Notes under the pieces: model-generated
The model's input: only the letters and a program-made list of their open reading frames with translations
Told to the model about the DNA's origin: nothing
Database searches by the model: none
Translations under genes and position numbers: made by a program
Assembly (NCBI GenBank): GCA_907163375.1
Contig: CAJQUW010008605.1
Location: 310,001-374,000 of the forward strand
Source: Prostheceraeus crozeri
Taxonomy: Eukaryota > Platyhelminthes > Polycladida > Euryleptidae
Direction: 5' to 3'
DNA length: 64,000 nt
In this document: positions 34,632 through 46,693 of the stretch, in pieces
How positions within the stretch are numbered: position 1 is the first letter of the stretch
Layout of the letters: each line of letters starts with the position of its first letter

Positions 34632-34988
34632 TCAAGTCAAGAATTCAGGGACCTGACAACCTTTGCATTCATTCATCAAGTAGTTTGGATTGGCCCTTTG
34701 AATGTAGATGCTCTCAATAGATTTTCTTTTTACACTGTTGTACTCTTTAGCTAATAGTCTCCACTCAAAACCACTAATGTTGTTATGATGTTCTTTCATG
34801 TGAATTCTTACATGTGATTGTTCTTGTTTGCTATGTTCTAAAATTATTTGTTGTATAGTCCTTCCTGTCTCACCAATGTAGATTTTCTTGCAGATGTTGC
34901 ACTCGATTTCATATACGACACCTTTTAATAAACATAGACCTTCTTTCTTTGCAGTTTGGCAGCTAACACAATTACTGGTACACGGCAC
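34632..34988 (-). pseudogene. Penelope-type GIY-YIG endonuclease
   Basis: The frame opens with CTSNCVSCQTA, a Cys cluster, then LLKGVVYEIECNICKKIYIG and ETGRTIQQ: the VVYxIxC...C...YIGETGR signature of the Penelope-type nuclease. Then comes HVRIHMKEHHNNISGF, and later KRKSIESIYIQRANPNY, whose Glu is the expected metal-binding residue. It reads to a proper stop. It is linked to the RT through a frameshifted segment at 34990-35122. Of all the nuclease pieces in the window it is the least damaged. Confidence 0.85.
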
Positions 34989-35093
34989 GGACGTTTCTCT
35001 TTGTCTGCTCTCAGTTTCCGTTGTAAAGGTTCATTAGTTACAAAAACAAAATTCATATAATCCTCCAGTCTCCATGTTCGTTTCTTAGTGTCA

Positions 35094-35747
35094 TCATTTT
35101 CCTTTTTCATATTCATTGACATACGGGACTTTCATAAAAATTCGATTATCTCTCTGTCGTTTATCTTTTCTTTCCTTAACTTCCTTTTCAATGAAAAACT
35201 TCCTCAAAAAGTCTTTTGGATAACCATTTCTTCTGAATCTATTCAAAAGAATATTCATTGAGATATCTAAATTAAGATCGTCTGATGATAATCCTATTGC
35301 TCGTAATTTTTCTGAATGTAATAGACCAATTTTTCTGGAAGTAGGAACAGCTGAATCAAATGGTAGACACGTATCACTATGAAGTGTTTTCACATACAAA
35401 TGATATGAAAATAAATTTTCTGAATTCACCTCTATCCATGTATCAAGGAAAGGCATTCCACCACAAACAGGTTCTTCTGAGGTAAATTTGATATTTGGAT
35501 GATACTGATTTGTCGGTTGTTCTATTTCTTTTATGTTGATATTCTTCTCAAAAATTATAGAAATGTCATCAATATAGCGTCTCCAATAAATAATTTCATG
35601 ACGACTGCGAAGGAACGATTTTTCTATGTTATCCGTGAATGCGATTGCAGCTGGTGGTTCACAATTGCTTCCCATAGCAATGCCAGTACTTTGTTTGTTG
35701 ACCTTTCCATTTATGAGATATGTATCTGATGTCAGTGCCATCCGCAA
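35094..35747 (-). pseudogene. Penelope-like reverse transcriptase, C-terminal two thirds
   Basis: Motifs in order: GIAMGSNCEPPAAIAF (normally GTAMGSxLAPxxAN), WRRYIDDISIIFE with the catalytic YIDD intact, KFTSEEP, GGMPFLDTWIEV (the FLD box), then KTLHSDTCLPFDSAVPTSRKI and NRFRRNGYPKDFL, the NGYP thumb motif. The enzyme would copy the element RNA at the target site. The upstream fingers/palm are split off by the palindromic rearrangement and the frame ends before the nuclease, so it is defective. The length is 217 residues of an expected 450-500. Confidence 0.87.
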
Positions 35748-35914
35748 TAGTGTGTTGAAATCTTCTCATCTTATATCTGTAAGGCCTGTCTTTTCACGGT
35801 GATCCATGAAAACTTTCGTCACAATTGAAATGGCTCTGTCGTAATCTGCTGTATCTTCTGTAGGTATCGAACCGTAGAGATTTGTGTCATCAAGCAGGCA
35901 AAAACGTTTATTTT

Positions 35915-36245
35915 CAATCGACCAATCATTGACACTACTGAAGCACTTGGTCGGAAATTATCGATCTCAATTGCTAGTCTTCCAAATGATTTGATAAAGA
36001 AGCACGTCAATGGTCATCTGTCATCAACCACTGAATTTCTTGCATCCATAACAGACATTTAGATGGAAAATAAACGTTTTGTTTCGCTTGATGTTACAAA
36101 TCTCTACGATTCGATACCTATAGAAGATACAGCAGATTACGACGGAGTCATTTCAATTGTGATAAATGTTTTCATGGATCACCGGGAAGAGACAGGCCTT
36201 CCAGACATAAGAAGAGAAGATTTAATACGCTATTGATGATGCCAC
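35915..36245 (+). pseudogene. Penelope-like RT N-terminal part, opposite strand
   Basis: Plus-strand frames read RPIIDTTEALGRKLSISIAS, a stop near 36059, then VSLDVTNLYDSIPIEDTADY. These are the RPIxS and SxDVTxLYxxIP boxes at the start of the RT palm. The latter's Asp is the first catalytic acid. The complementary minus strand at 35760-35915 carries the same palm segment, giving the palindrome. Confidence 0.75.
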
Positions 36246-36634
36246 TTACATCAGATACATATCGGCCGTGAAATGGCAAAACAACGTATTTTGAAATACG
36301 CTGTTTGCCTTAACATGGTCATACGGGTAATTCAGTATGTGTATTTTCGTCTAAGATTAGTCAGCTACGAGCGTATTTTAAACAAGAAAAATCATGCTTC
36401 TTTTTGATAAAACAATTAGGAATTGTAAGCTACACGTCAATAGAACTACCTCATCGAGGTCCGAAGAAATATCTTTTCTAATGAAACTATAAAACAACGT
36501 ACTTCAAAATACGTTTCATCTGATTGGTACGTTACAAAATACGTTACAGTTTCTGTGATACTTAGTTGACTTCTGCAAAGGCAGAACAATCACTTTGGCT
36601 TTTGTATTGATGTAACTTATATTAAAGTATAGGC
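36246..36634. repeat. Cluster of ACGTATTTTGAAATACG-type palindromes
   Basis: CAACGTATTTTGAAATACG at 36284-36302, GAGCGTATTTTAAA near 36370, CAACGTACTTCAAAATACG near 36494, and ACGTTACAAAATACGTTAC near 36528 share a CGTAtttt core. These may be inverted ends of a small element; limits are unclear. Confidence 0.4.
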
Positions 36635-36659
36635 CTAGTGCATAAAGGTTGTATAATTA

Positions 36660-36800
36660 ATATGATACCGCAGAGTTGACGGAGATTGTCTAAAGGATAC
36701 CTTGAAGACAGAGTCACAATACACACATTTCACTGACTTTTGATCACAAGGGCACTGTCGAAAATGATCCCATATGCTTGAACGTTTTTTGTTATTGGTA
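36660..36800 (-). pseudogene. BED-type zinc finger fragment (hAT-associated)
   Basis: The frame reads RSSIWDHFRQCPCDQKSVKC, then VYCDSVFKVSF and STLRYHIN. An aromatic W-D-H-F, C-x2-C, then H spacing is the BED finger that hAT transposases use to bind their ends. No transposase core follows on the same strand nearby; the hAT pseudogene at 38950-41240 lies upstream on that strand, so this is a separate piece. Confidence 0.65.
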
Positions 36801-37425
36801 ACCATTTTGCTTCTTCGATGTCGCTGTCGTTGTCCATCACTAGAGTCACGCTCCCATTTGATGATTAGGGATCTGCTATAAATATGATGCGGTTTTGCAT
36901 TGCATGCCAACGGTGGGAGCAGGAGTGGGGGACTGTCCAATCAGGGCTGTCGCACCCGAAACCGCCTATATGGAATATCAGTGCAGTCTAATATGCTACC
37001 AGAAGACTAAAAATGAAGCATAGTGACTGAATCAAGTGAGTCATTTATTTCCACACCTTTTTGTTCCGCACCGGAGAATTCGAATCTTCACACGACACGC
37101 ACTAATAGAATAATCGATTGATTAACTTAATATAAAATTCATTCATTAAGATTTGAGAGCATCCACATGGCAAGAATGTGACCTGAAGTCCGGTGTTGTG
37201 AACAAGAAGTGTCCAGACCCATCAAGGGAATCATCAAGCATGCGATGTGTGAGAAGGGTCAAACAAGCGAGAACGCCAATGTGCCACGAGAAGCGGAGGG
37301 TTTAATGGAGAGAACAGATGACACAGAGCGAAGTGAAGGAGCGGAAAATATCAATCAACGGAACATCTCAAACTGGTCCAGCGGAGAATTCGACGGTAAA
37401 TTCACGCAGCAGGCAATCAGTGTGT

Positions 37426-37600
37426 GAACCACAGAATTAGATTCATCTGCGCCCGCTTCGGTTTCTTAGAAAGGAAGAGTTATATGCAACCTTAATATCG
37501 AAATGGCACATCACAGAATTAGACAACTTGCTTCTTCTTGAATGGACAATTCGTGTATCGCCTCAGAAATTTGAAATTGAAGCGGGTGAGGATGTTCCGT
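37426..37600. repeat. Inverted repeat, left arm
   Basis: The segment ACCACAGAATTAGATTCATC, the CTTCGGTTTCTTAGAAAGGA word, and AACCTTAATATCGAAATGGCA through CAATTCGTGTATCGC recur as the reverse complement in 43300-43450. The CACAGAATTAG word occurs twice within each arm. Confidence 0.75.
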
Positions 37601-38226
37601 GATGCCTTCTTAATATAATGCAGCATGACATTTTGTATATATAGATCACTTTATTCTTGTATATGTTTTTTAAAGTTACAAATGAGAGTTTCAATAGAAA
37701 GCAAGCTTCTCATCTGATAACCCTGTTTTCTCTCATCTCACGCGCAACAGTTGACATGCATCATAGAGCGCCAATAGCATTTCGATGCACTTTTGACTAG
37801 TGACACGAATTTTGCGTGCTAATGACAGCTGACAAATTTAACACTTTCATGTTTTAAGATGTCGTAGGAGACCTATTTGATTCTACTTTAAATTTTAATT
37901 GTCGGCATCAATATCAGGTGTCTCACTTGGTCATGGAGTGAATTTACTTGTTTTTTTCGAGCCGTAATGAGTTGATTCAATAATGTAGTAAGAGTTTGGA
38001 GATCAGTTCGCAATTTAAATCGACGACCCAACAGATACTTCACCAAAAGTGCAATAGGCCTATATCTAAGGCTTTCTGATCACCAATGGAGTAATTACTG
38101 TGACAGGAGTCTCATTTATTGTGACCAAAGGCAATTAGAACTTCTTTATAACTTTGAATCTCGGTTGATGAACCACCAATACCTGCAACAGAACTATCAG
38201 TCATTAAGCTAGTCTTCGCTTTAGGA

Positions 38227-38735
38227 CAGGGATGCGGAGTCAGAGTCCCGGAGTACTATCATTCATGCCGGAGTCGGAGTTCCCGCCTGTAACTAGACCC
38301 GAAATATAATACAAGCAAATTATTTATCCTCGTGCATAGCTGTCACTGTCTTGATGTCAACTTTCTCCGTCAAACAAAAGTGCAGAAACAGCAGTGCATG
38401 CAGAGCTTGTCATATAGTTGAGGGAATGAACCGTGATAATGAAAAAAGATTGTCACTTCACTCGGTGATTTAGCAGAGAAGACGAGCCTTCCTACCCTCG
38501 ATCACACGCACCAAATGTCACATCGCAGACAAAAGTAAAATATCAACTTGTTTGAGAACATCACCTCCTGACCTAGTATCAATCGTGTGTGATGGCTCCT
38601 TCACAGCGCATACTAAAATCGAAAGTGCACTCATTTTTTTGGAGGATGATGGGGAATTTTCCTGCCTGGTAGAGACTGGAGAAACCGTGTTAAGCACACA
38701 CCAACAAATGGTAAAAGTTGGTGACATTCATTAAA
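38227..38735. mobile_element. Truncated non-autonomous hAT element
   Basis: It starts with CAGGGATGCGGAGTC, the same terminus as 39933-40724, and its interior (CACTGTCTTGATGTCAACTTT, GTAGAGACTGGAGAAA) is an inverted match to that element. The match stops near 38735 without a second terminus, so one end is lost. Confidence 0.75.
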
Positions 38736-38949
38736 AAAAGATTCACTTCACAAATCATAATTGCACGCTTTCTTTACCAAGCTTTAGCATCTCTTTTTTG
38801 CAAAATTTAGCACAGTATTTTGCTACCATAATTTATATCTTTTTACAAACTTCGAAGTACTACAGAACTAAAACATGATAGAAAACTACAAAAACAATCA
38901 TGAATCGATACAAAGTTATTGGCATGAAGTATAGTATGCGAATATGTTC

Positions 38950-41240
38950 ACTGTCTCGCAGGATGGGTTGATGTGGTTTGATAAGCCTGTTTATGTCCGG
39001 TATCGGCTTTGTTAAAGAGTCTCAAGTCTCCGCGTTTCTCAACGTTTAGCATATTTCACTGTTTATTCAAAAGATAAGTCAATGGAGAAAATCCGTTCTC
39101 AACCAAGTACAGAAATGTAGGGCGATGATGTAGGAAAATATCCATATTCTTGCTTCTTTCAATAATATCGAATATAGATCGGTTAATCTGCACCAAATAT
39201 TCTCGTAATTATCGGCTTTGAATTAACCTTTGGCCTCGATGTCATTTTTCAAATCGATGATATGTTCTTGGAGATGAATATCGAAAGTAGCGGGGTCAGC
39301 ATCGAATGGTTGGAGTATTCTCTGCGGAACATCTTACGAGACATGCTCTTGCGGAACATCTCGTATTGCAACAGATCCTCGTATCGCTCTTTCAAATAAT
39401 CAATCAACTTTCGTAGGTGGAAGGAATAACGAGAACACTTCTGCCGCCGAGATCGTGTTTCCGCTCAGGTTTATGGAATGGTGATACTGTTCCCTTGCCA
39501 ATTTTTACTCATAAAGAATGAGCTTTTCAATAAAACTCACGACAGCATTTCTGTATCTAATGTGAGTGGACATAGATACCTGCAACTCTTTATTGACCTA
39601 ATTCATAAAGTGAAAGATGTCTGCCAAGTATGCAATATCATTTCTCATATTATCAGCGGAGTTGGCTAATGATGGATCAGATGTTTGTCTCAGGAATACA
39701 CTAACAGAGTCCAATATTTAATAAAATCTTGTCAGACATTGACCCCTAGAGAGCTATCTTGCTTCAGTATGAAGAAGGAGACGTTCATCATTTTCCTGAC
39801 ACAGTTTGGGAAATGCGTATTCAGAGCATGTGCTTTGATTTTATTCACGATAACAATTTAAGATAACAATTTTCAGTGTGTAATGGAGTTCTGGGCTTAA
39901 TTCCTTGGCAACCAAGTGCTGTCTGTATATAACAGGGATGCGGAGTCCTATCACTCCGACTCCGACTCCGGGGGTTGATAGGACTCCGGCTTTCGATAGG
40001 AATCCGACTCCGGGTGGCAAGCATATAGCCTAGTTTTTTGAAAAAACGTTTTTACCTACATCATATCATAGGCTTACCTGAACCTATCTTTAGTGATTAT
40101 TGCTTTATCAATTATCAATCATTTTCGATGAAAGTTTGTCAAATGTCGCTTTCAGTTTGATGCATACGACTCGGCTCCTCCCATCTTGTTGATGTGTTTT
40201 TCACACGGCTTTTCTCCAGTCTCTACCAGGCAGGAAAATCCCCATCCTTCTCCAAAAATATGAGTACACTTTCGATTTTAATATGCCCTTTAGAGGAGAA
40301 ATCACACACGATTAACGTGAGGGTGAGAGGTGATGTTCTCAAACAAACTAGTATTTCATTTTTGTCTCTGATGTTACCTTTGGTGCGTTTGTGTGATCGA
40401 GGGTAGGAAGGCTTGTCTTCTCTATTAAATCACCGAGTGAAACGACAATCCTCTTTTCACTGCCACGGTTCATTCCCTCAACTATAACAAGCTTGCAGAT
40501 TATATATTGCAAACTATAGACAATGCATGCAGCATTGTCTCTGCACTTTTGTTTGACGGAGAAAGTTGACATCAAGACAGTGACAGCTTTGTACGAGGAT
40601 AGATAATTTGTTTGTATTTTATTTCGGGTCTAGTTACAAGCCGGAGTCCGGCGTCATATCATTTGATAGGACTACGACTCCAGCAAAAATGAAAGGACTC
40701 CGGGACTCCGACTCCGCATCCCTGGTATATAACGCAATGAATAGTTATGACGTCTGGTATTTCCCTTTTCAAAAAGGCGATGAGCCCTTGGTGTTTATTG
40801 CAAGGGCACCATCCGTAGCACATCGAATAATGTTTCTTTATTAATTTGTTTTGATGCATTGGAAACCGTACTGCCTTTTGTGTCGGTTGGAAGTTTCAGA
40901 GCAAGGAGCATTCCTCCTGAATTTCTGATTTGAAGACAAATCGAAAAAAGCCAAGAAGTAAAGATTCATTATCTCGTAAGGTTGATTCGTCGATTTGCAA
41001 TGAATGTTTTGTCTTCGCTAGAATTGTAGCCAGCTGATTTTCAACATCATTTATGCCGAAAATATAATATATCTTTCTCCCAAAATATTTCCAAAAATTC
41101 TGAAATATTTTAGAATATTTATCTTTACCCTTTGAGAAAAAATTTCCACTTAGTACATGTATAGTTGTTTCATCCATAAATACGGCATTTTTCCGCATCT
41201 CTCCTCTATGAATTTTAGTTCGAGCATGTGGTGAGCTCAC
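38950..41240 (-). pseudogene. hAT transposase (FAM200/ZBED5-like), interrupted
   Basis: Read right to left: SLQIDESTLRDNESLLLGFF (41000s) with the first catalytic Asp; GLIAFLKREIPDVITIHCVI (40740s); then, beyond a nested element, RQHLVAKELSPELH, FPKLCQENDERLLLHTEAR and a stop where Trp is expected, then SRGQCL. AYLADIFHFMN, PLTYLLNKQ and NVEKRGDLRLF close the C-terminal dimerisation region near 38950. The pattern is that of hAT transposases related to FAM200/ZBED5/SCAND3 proteins. Several stops and shifts occur. No BED finger is visible at the N-terminal side (right of 41240). Confidence 0.85.
39933..40724. mobile_element. Non-autonomous hAT element with 8-bp target duplication
   Basis: GTATATAA at 39925-39932 and 40725-40732 flanks 792 bp. 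The termini CAGGGATGCGGAGTC and GACTCCGCATCCCTG are perfect inverted repeats, followed by repeated CTCCGACTCCG words at both ends. There is no transposase ORF. It has landed inside the hAT transposase pseudogene, splitting the HCVIY/RQHLVAK junction. Confidence 0.95.
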
Positions 41241-43299
41241 AAAATGAGTTAAAGTTTATTCAATTTCTAGCTGTTGTTAGGCAATTTTTTATAATGCACT
41301 GTATGTCAAATGAAGAGGAAAAATATTTGGAATCAGAAAACATCACTTTTGTGATTCTTCATATTTACGGTGAAAAAGTTTGAGTGCACCCTCTTAGTAA
41401 TCCTTTACTCGATGGTCATTACGTTTTAGATCAATAATGTGTATGCTTATGCAAAGTTATTCAGAAGGACAGATTATCTCACAATTATTTCTTCTTCAAT
41501 ACGTTAACAATAAGGAAAATAAATTGAACGTCTTGTTCACTACTCGCATGAGACTTAAAAGTGAATCTTCATTTAGGTCCTTAATGTTTAATTTTGAGTA
41601 TTTTTTAAAATGTCAGTTTTTGCCATCGCCCGCCAACTAAGCATCGCTCCCTTTATCGCCCCGTAAAGTATTTTCGCCCATCAGAATCATTTCGTCGCAC
41701 ACCTTGAGAATCACTGGTCTAGATATTCCTTTATTATAGCGCAGATTATTTCGGCAATTGTCATTCATATCTTGATATCCAAATCACTTTCTGCTATGCT
41801 TTTGATTTAGCTATTTTTCTGGCTGCAATTTTTCAACTGTACAAATCAAGAAAAGCAATTGTACATTTGAATTTAGAGCTACACAAATTATGTCCAGTTG
41901 CAGATAAAAAAAGCCCTGAGATGTTGGATTAAATTGATGCTGGTGCTTAGGACAAACGCCTTTAAAGGACTTCATATATTGTAGCTAATTTTCAGGTATG
42001 TTCAATGACTTTCCTCAGCCTAGAAAACATTGTCTCGTTTTATACACTTATCAAAAAAGATCGAAAAAGTGGAAATATGCCGTTTGATCCATTTTTGCGA
42101 AGTAATCATTAAAAGACTTATTTTGTTCAGAAAGTGGGAGAAAAATCCGGATTTACCCAAGTACACTATCCAAAAATGCAACAAATTAGGAGATTAATAC
42201 TGTGTTGACTTAAGCAATAAAAATCATATTGTGCGTTGTAGATACTTAAATGTAATAATTACAGGTATGTGACAACTAAATGATAATGTAGAAATGTTTC
42301 CAACAGGTGCAAAACAGCGGCAGAATTGCAGAGGGTTAACGCGAGTTACCAATAAGCAGGCGATAACTCCTGTTGACAGCAATCCTATAAAGGTAGAATT
42401 GTTTTATCTTGAAGCGTTAAAGGACTGCATTACAGTGCTACATTCTGAAAATCAAGAGGAATTTGAATCAATAGCAATATTGAACTGTAGGAACGGCAAA
42501 TCTCTGCATTCTCGATAATGTTGTATAAAACAACAATAAGATATTGTGAATCATTTTGAGCGTGACTTGTGTCCTGCATGTCAAAAACAAGTCAATTTTC
42601 AAGAATAAGACTTTAGAAGAAAAGATTTGATATGTACACTTGCATGTTGACTTGGAGTAAGTCAAACCTTATGAAATAAAGAACAATGGTAAACATGTCT
42701 CAGATAACTTTGATTATATCCTTTCATGGTCATCATCATAATTTCAATGACGATTGTTATTCTATTTCACACCTCAATAATGATTTTTTTTGAAATTTTT
42801 TTTATTGAAGCGCTTTATGCGTAAAGACAGCTGTTTTAATCACAGAATTAAATATCTTGTTTATCTGCTTCGGTTTGCTAGAAGTGTGATTAATACCAAA
42901 TTGATGGCACATAGAGGAACCTTTTAAGTGGGCAAAAAAGGAATTCCTGATGCCTTTCAGAGATAGGAAAAAAGTCGTGCGTCGCTTGCGGATTAATGTG
43001 AGTTACAGCAAAGTGCTTCGATTGCCAAAATTCCTTCAGATTCGAAGAATTCAGATCACTGCGCACAAGTGCTCTCCATAATGTTGGCCCTTCCCGATCA
43101 TTATTAAAAAAAGTAGCAGGCGTAGGAATATTACTTCAGTTGATGATTTCACCATCATCTCGGCATTGCTCACTGTATAGTGCATACATTGAATCGATGC
43201 CAGGCATCGATGTGTGTTTTGGTGTGTGCGAAGTGATATCACAGCACGCACGCATCTCTCACTGGCTCTGGTGTCCTCTGCTGATAGCTTATTGTTTGC
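41241..43299. other. No gene recognised
   Basis: AT-rich sequence. A 74-codon plus ORF at 42294-42518 (TGAKQRQNCRGLTRV start region) is unrecognised. No repeat of other window sequence except the weak CACAGAATTA unit near 42842. Confidence 0.45.
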
Positions 43300-43450
43300 C
43301 ATTTCCAATAGCAAGTGATACACGAATTATCCATTTGAGAAGGAGCAAGTTGTCTAATTCTGTGATATGCCATTTCGATATTAAGGTTACATACAATTTT
43401 TCCTTTCTAGGAAACCGAAGCGCGCGCAGATCAATCTAATTCTGTGGTTT
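43300..43450. repeat. Inverted repeat, right arm
   Basis: The sequence is the reverse complement of 37426-37600 with about 10% differences by eye. Arms about 5.8 kb apart enclose the hAT material. A third, weaker unit (CACAGAATTAAATATCTTG) is at about 42842. Confidence 0.75.
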
Positions 43451-44352
43451 TAATACTTCCGTAGTCTGTCTTTTATCACAAGACGGATAATGACGAGTAA
43501 TTTTAGACAAGATATTCAATACTGCACTTGAAAAATTGAAAATTTATCTTTTTGGGATTATCGTTCATGCATTATATTGTTCAAACCAATGCTAAGACAA
43601 ACATGAAAGTTTTTCAAATTTCAAAAGTTCATACATTGTAGTAATTGGCGTAAATCATTTAGAAATTGTCAAATGTTTGTAATTATCAAAATCATATGTC
43701 CTTCATGTTAAAAACTGCATTGTATACATTTTAATAGGAAAAGCCTGAAAGCATTATGTCTTTTATTAGATTTAATTGTATCAGACTTGTGAGAGCGTTG
43801 GTGGTATGACAATATCGGGAAAGAATAAGGAGACTATGGCTATCATTTGCTTACAGTGGGGTAACATGACTGAGCAGAGCTGGGCGTCAATCCAATCAAA
43901 AATTCAAAGTTTCTATTCGCGATTTTCGTCTGCTTGATGAATTTTCTTGAATATCAATAATAAATACTGAACATACGACGCGTGTATCAGGGTTGGAACC
44001 GGAACCGACTGACCGGCCCGGTCGACCGGTTGGATTGTGTCGATGTAAGTCGATCGGAAGACCGGCCCTGTTCGAAAACCGGTCTGTCAATCAATTGGCA
44101 ACCATTATTGAGATCGATCAGACAAGAATTATGATGTATACACAACTGCACACGATTACATTACCATTTACGCAATTACATGATTTGCATCCAAAATCAA
44201 ACAGGCCTGCTTCACTCCACCTACTAACGATGAGATCTCCCTCTCTCGAACTTGATCTCCTATAACCCCCGCTGCGTGCCCTGATGAAAGCACTTGAGAT
44301 AGCATGACTGACAGACCGAATTTGTTTACATATCACCTAAATTTCTCAATAG
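43451..44352. other. Spacer before copy B; possible hAT-like terminus at 43988
   Basis: At 43988 a CAGGGTTGGAACCGG start begins a GC-rich patch with repeated CCGGT words (to 44085), reminiscent of hAT ends. CCCTG near 44279-44283 could be the partner, but flanking 8-mers do not match. The rest is unremarkable. Confidence 0.3.
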
Positions 44353-44790
44353 GGAAATCATTCTCAATAGGCCTAATCATGGAATTCTAGATAATAACAC
44401 CTGGAATGGACACTCGCATTTCCCTAATACGGTGCGAGGCCAGTTATTCACGACGCATGCCGTCATTCATTTCAATGAAACTGTTGAGAATGAATATCTT
44501 CGTACGTTAATGCATGTATTAACATCTCATATTCTAAAACAATTATATGTACAGTACATGTATCATCTATTTTGCAATATGTTCATTTACCTTTTAAAAG
44601 CTCTAAAGTAGAGGACATGCCTAGTAGGTGCGTTAAATCAATAATATTCTCAACTTCTAAAAAACTTAAACTTCTTTTCTTTGCAGTTGCTTTTCCTTTT
44701 ACGTCAATTTCAGACAGACCCTGGAGAACTAATTTTGCGAAGCAATCATAGTAAAGATAGATCATTTCATGCACACGATATCCGATAGTA

Positions 44791-45233
44791 CACTAGGTGA
44801 CATGTCACGCGTAATTACGGAACACCCCAAACATTCTACGCGCGTACATACGCGCTGCACTGTCAGAAATCACTTGATCTGATGCTGTTAAAATATGGGA
44901 ATGTTTAAGAATACGCACGGGGGAGCTTTTATACAGTAGTTTCGCGTCGTCCACGGTTGTCTGCGCTGCCGCTTGAACCACGGATGAACCGCTAAGCATG
45001 TTCTGTCTTCCCTGAACATGAAATTGAGGTCCTATCACATTGTTTATCCTCTGATACATGCAGACACATAAGACGCAAAGTCTATATAACAGGACTGCCA
45101 ACTAATGTATACTAACTTATATAACAGATATTGCAGCAATGTCCCGCATAGCCACGGATGTTTGGGGTCATGTGTAAATACGCGTGGTTTACGCGTGAAT
45201 TACGTGTGATTGAGCGTGGCATGTCACCTAGTG
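44791..45233. mobile_element. Small non-autonomous TIR element (MITE-like), copy B
   Basis: This is the counterpart of 2695-3132 with the same CACTAGGTGACATG ends and the same flanks, so it was present before the block was duplicated. It differs by a six-base insertion near 44966 and scattered substitutions. Confidence 0.7.
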
Positions 45234-45436
45234 AAGCTTTCATAGAAAATGTTTGATTTGATACAGCATGATCACTAAAATCAGGCTCAGGTAAGGCCCA
45301 TAATCATCTGATGTAGGTTACCAGAACTAAGAGGGAGAGAGAGAGACGTTTATTGATTCTTGAATGGTAATCAAAATATATCGAAGTGAAGATACAAATT
45401 GAGATTTGAAAATCATAAAATAAGTAAGTGACTCAA

Positions 45437-45910
45437 TCATGAAGTGTAGATGACGCGATTATACACACTGATGGTAAAAAATAATTGCGACGCAAGGAGT
45501 TCTGCAAAAAGGCACTGAGATGCACTTGGTAGAAACACTGGATTCAGAAAATGCAACAGAGTTTTGGCATTGGAATTATTTCGCAGAATGTTCTGCGACA
45601 AGCTAGACCTTCTCGAAGAAAGATCTTCAGACATAGTAATGCCCTTGAATTTTAGGCATCGTCTTTGAATTTTGTCTACGGAGTTTGACTCTTCTTGAGA
45701 TAGTCCGATGAAGGCAGGACAGGAATACTCCGTGGTAGATCTTATGATTCCATTGAATATCATCAAGAATTCCTCGTCGCTGGTAAAAGATTTAATTCTC
45801 CGCAGAATATAGATGCGCTGAGCACATTTTCGTTCAATCAGCTGGATATGACTTTTCCACTTCAAATCACTGTCCATCATAACTCCTAAAAACCTCACAC
45901 TGTTTTTCAA
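45437..45910 (-). pseudogene. LINE reverse transcriptase C-terminal fragment, copy B
   Basis: This 157-codon minus-strand ORF is the better-preserved partner of the copy A fragment. It reads through from a FLGVMMDSDLKW motif near residue 8, via an IRSTTEYSCPAF motif near residue 57, to the QRRCLKF motif. These motifs belong to the region downstream of the palm domain in jockey/CR1-type LINEs. The upstream endonuclease and RT catalytic motifs are missing. The sequence upstream (to about 45985) stays similar to copy A but has no clear coding. It is a truncated, non-functional LINE end. Confidence 0.72.
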
Positions 45911-46693
45911 AGATCACCAACGGAATCTTCGATTCGACATGCAATTGATCATAAAATGTACCTCGATAATAGACGAAGCCTCTATCGTCCTATTCAGCCA
46001 TGTAACTGAGAAGTAATTGCAATTACTTTACGGTCAGCACTGTTGAATATTCTTTTTTACGCACTTCAAATTACTTTACTCTCCTGGTCGATGAGGTGGT
46101 CGATATTTAGATGTGTACCGGGTGTGTACAACCATGGAAAGTTTCATTCAAAGAAATTTACGAGGAAACTTGCTGATCACAAAATGTAAATCAGAAACTA
46201 CCATGACTTAATTTTCCCATCGGTAAAAGAGAGGCAATTAGTGATTTCTTCTACAGTAGATACCCGGGTGAGTTATATATCCTTAAATCAATTTCAAAAG
46301 GGGGCAGACTTAACTTAATAAAGTATCCTAGAATCCATAAGTCTTGATATGTCAGCACCTCATTTTCACTTTGAATCTTAGATGTAAGGCGAAAGCACAT
46401 GAGGAAAAATGCGGCAATTCTATATCAACGCTACAAGCGTGTTCGGTTTTTCGGGGAGCAATTGTAATTAACATAAGAATAACCCGGACAAAGAAATGAT
46501 GGGAAGACTTATAGTGTAGGAGAGGCAATTATCGAAAGTGATTGAAGTGTAATTGAACAAAAAAACGGAATAATTTGCAGTTGTTATCAATTACACTTCA
46601 TAAGTAATTGACAAAAGTATATACATTATATACCTGTAAAATGACAGTGCCAGTATTTAGCCAGTTTTCTGCTGATGAGTTGCCATAATCGCG

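Larger units (their letters stand above)
34632..36245 (-). mobile_element. Second Penelope-like element with inverted 5' end
   Basis: GIY-YIG nuclease and reverse transcriptase run leftwards on the minus strand (34632-35747). At the RT end the sequence folds back: 35760-35915 and 36064-36235 are inverted copies around a 150-bp loop, so RT-coding sequence also runs rightwards from about 35915. This geometry resembles the head-to-head composites at 21373, 27569 and 57057. No target duplication was identified. Confidence 0.8.

Noticed and set aside
43988-44283. Complete small hAT element
   Set aside because: CAGGG and CCCTG ends are present but inverted similarity beyond them and an 8-bp duplication are lacking.
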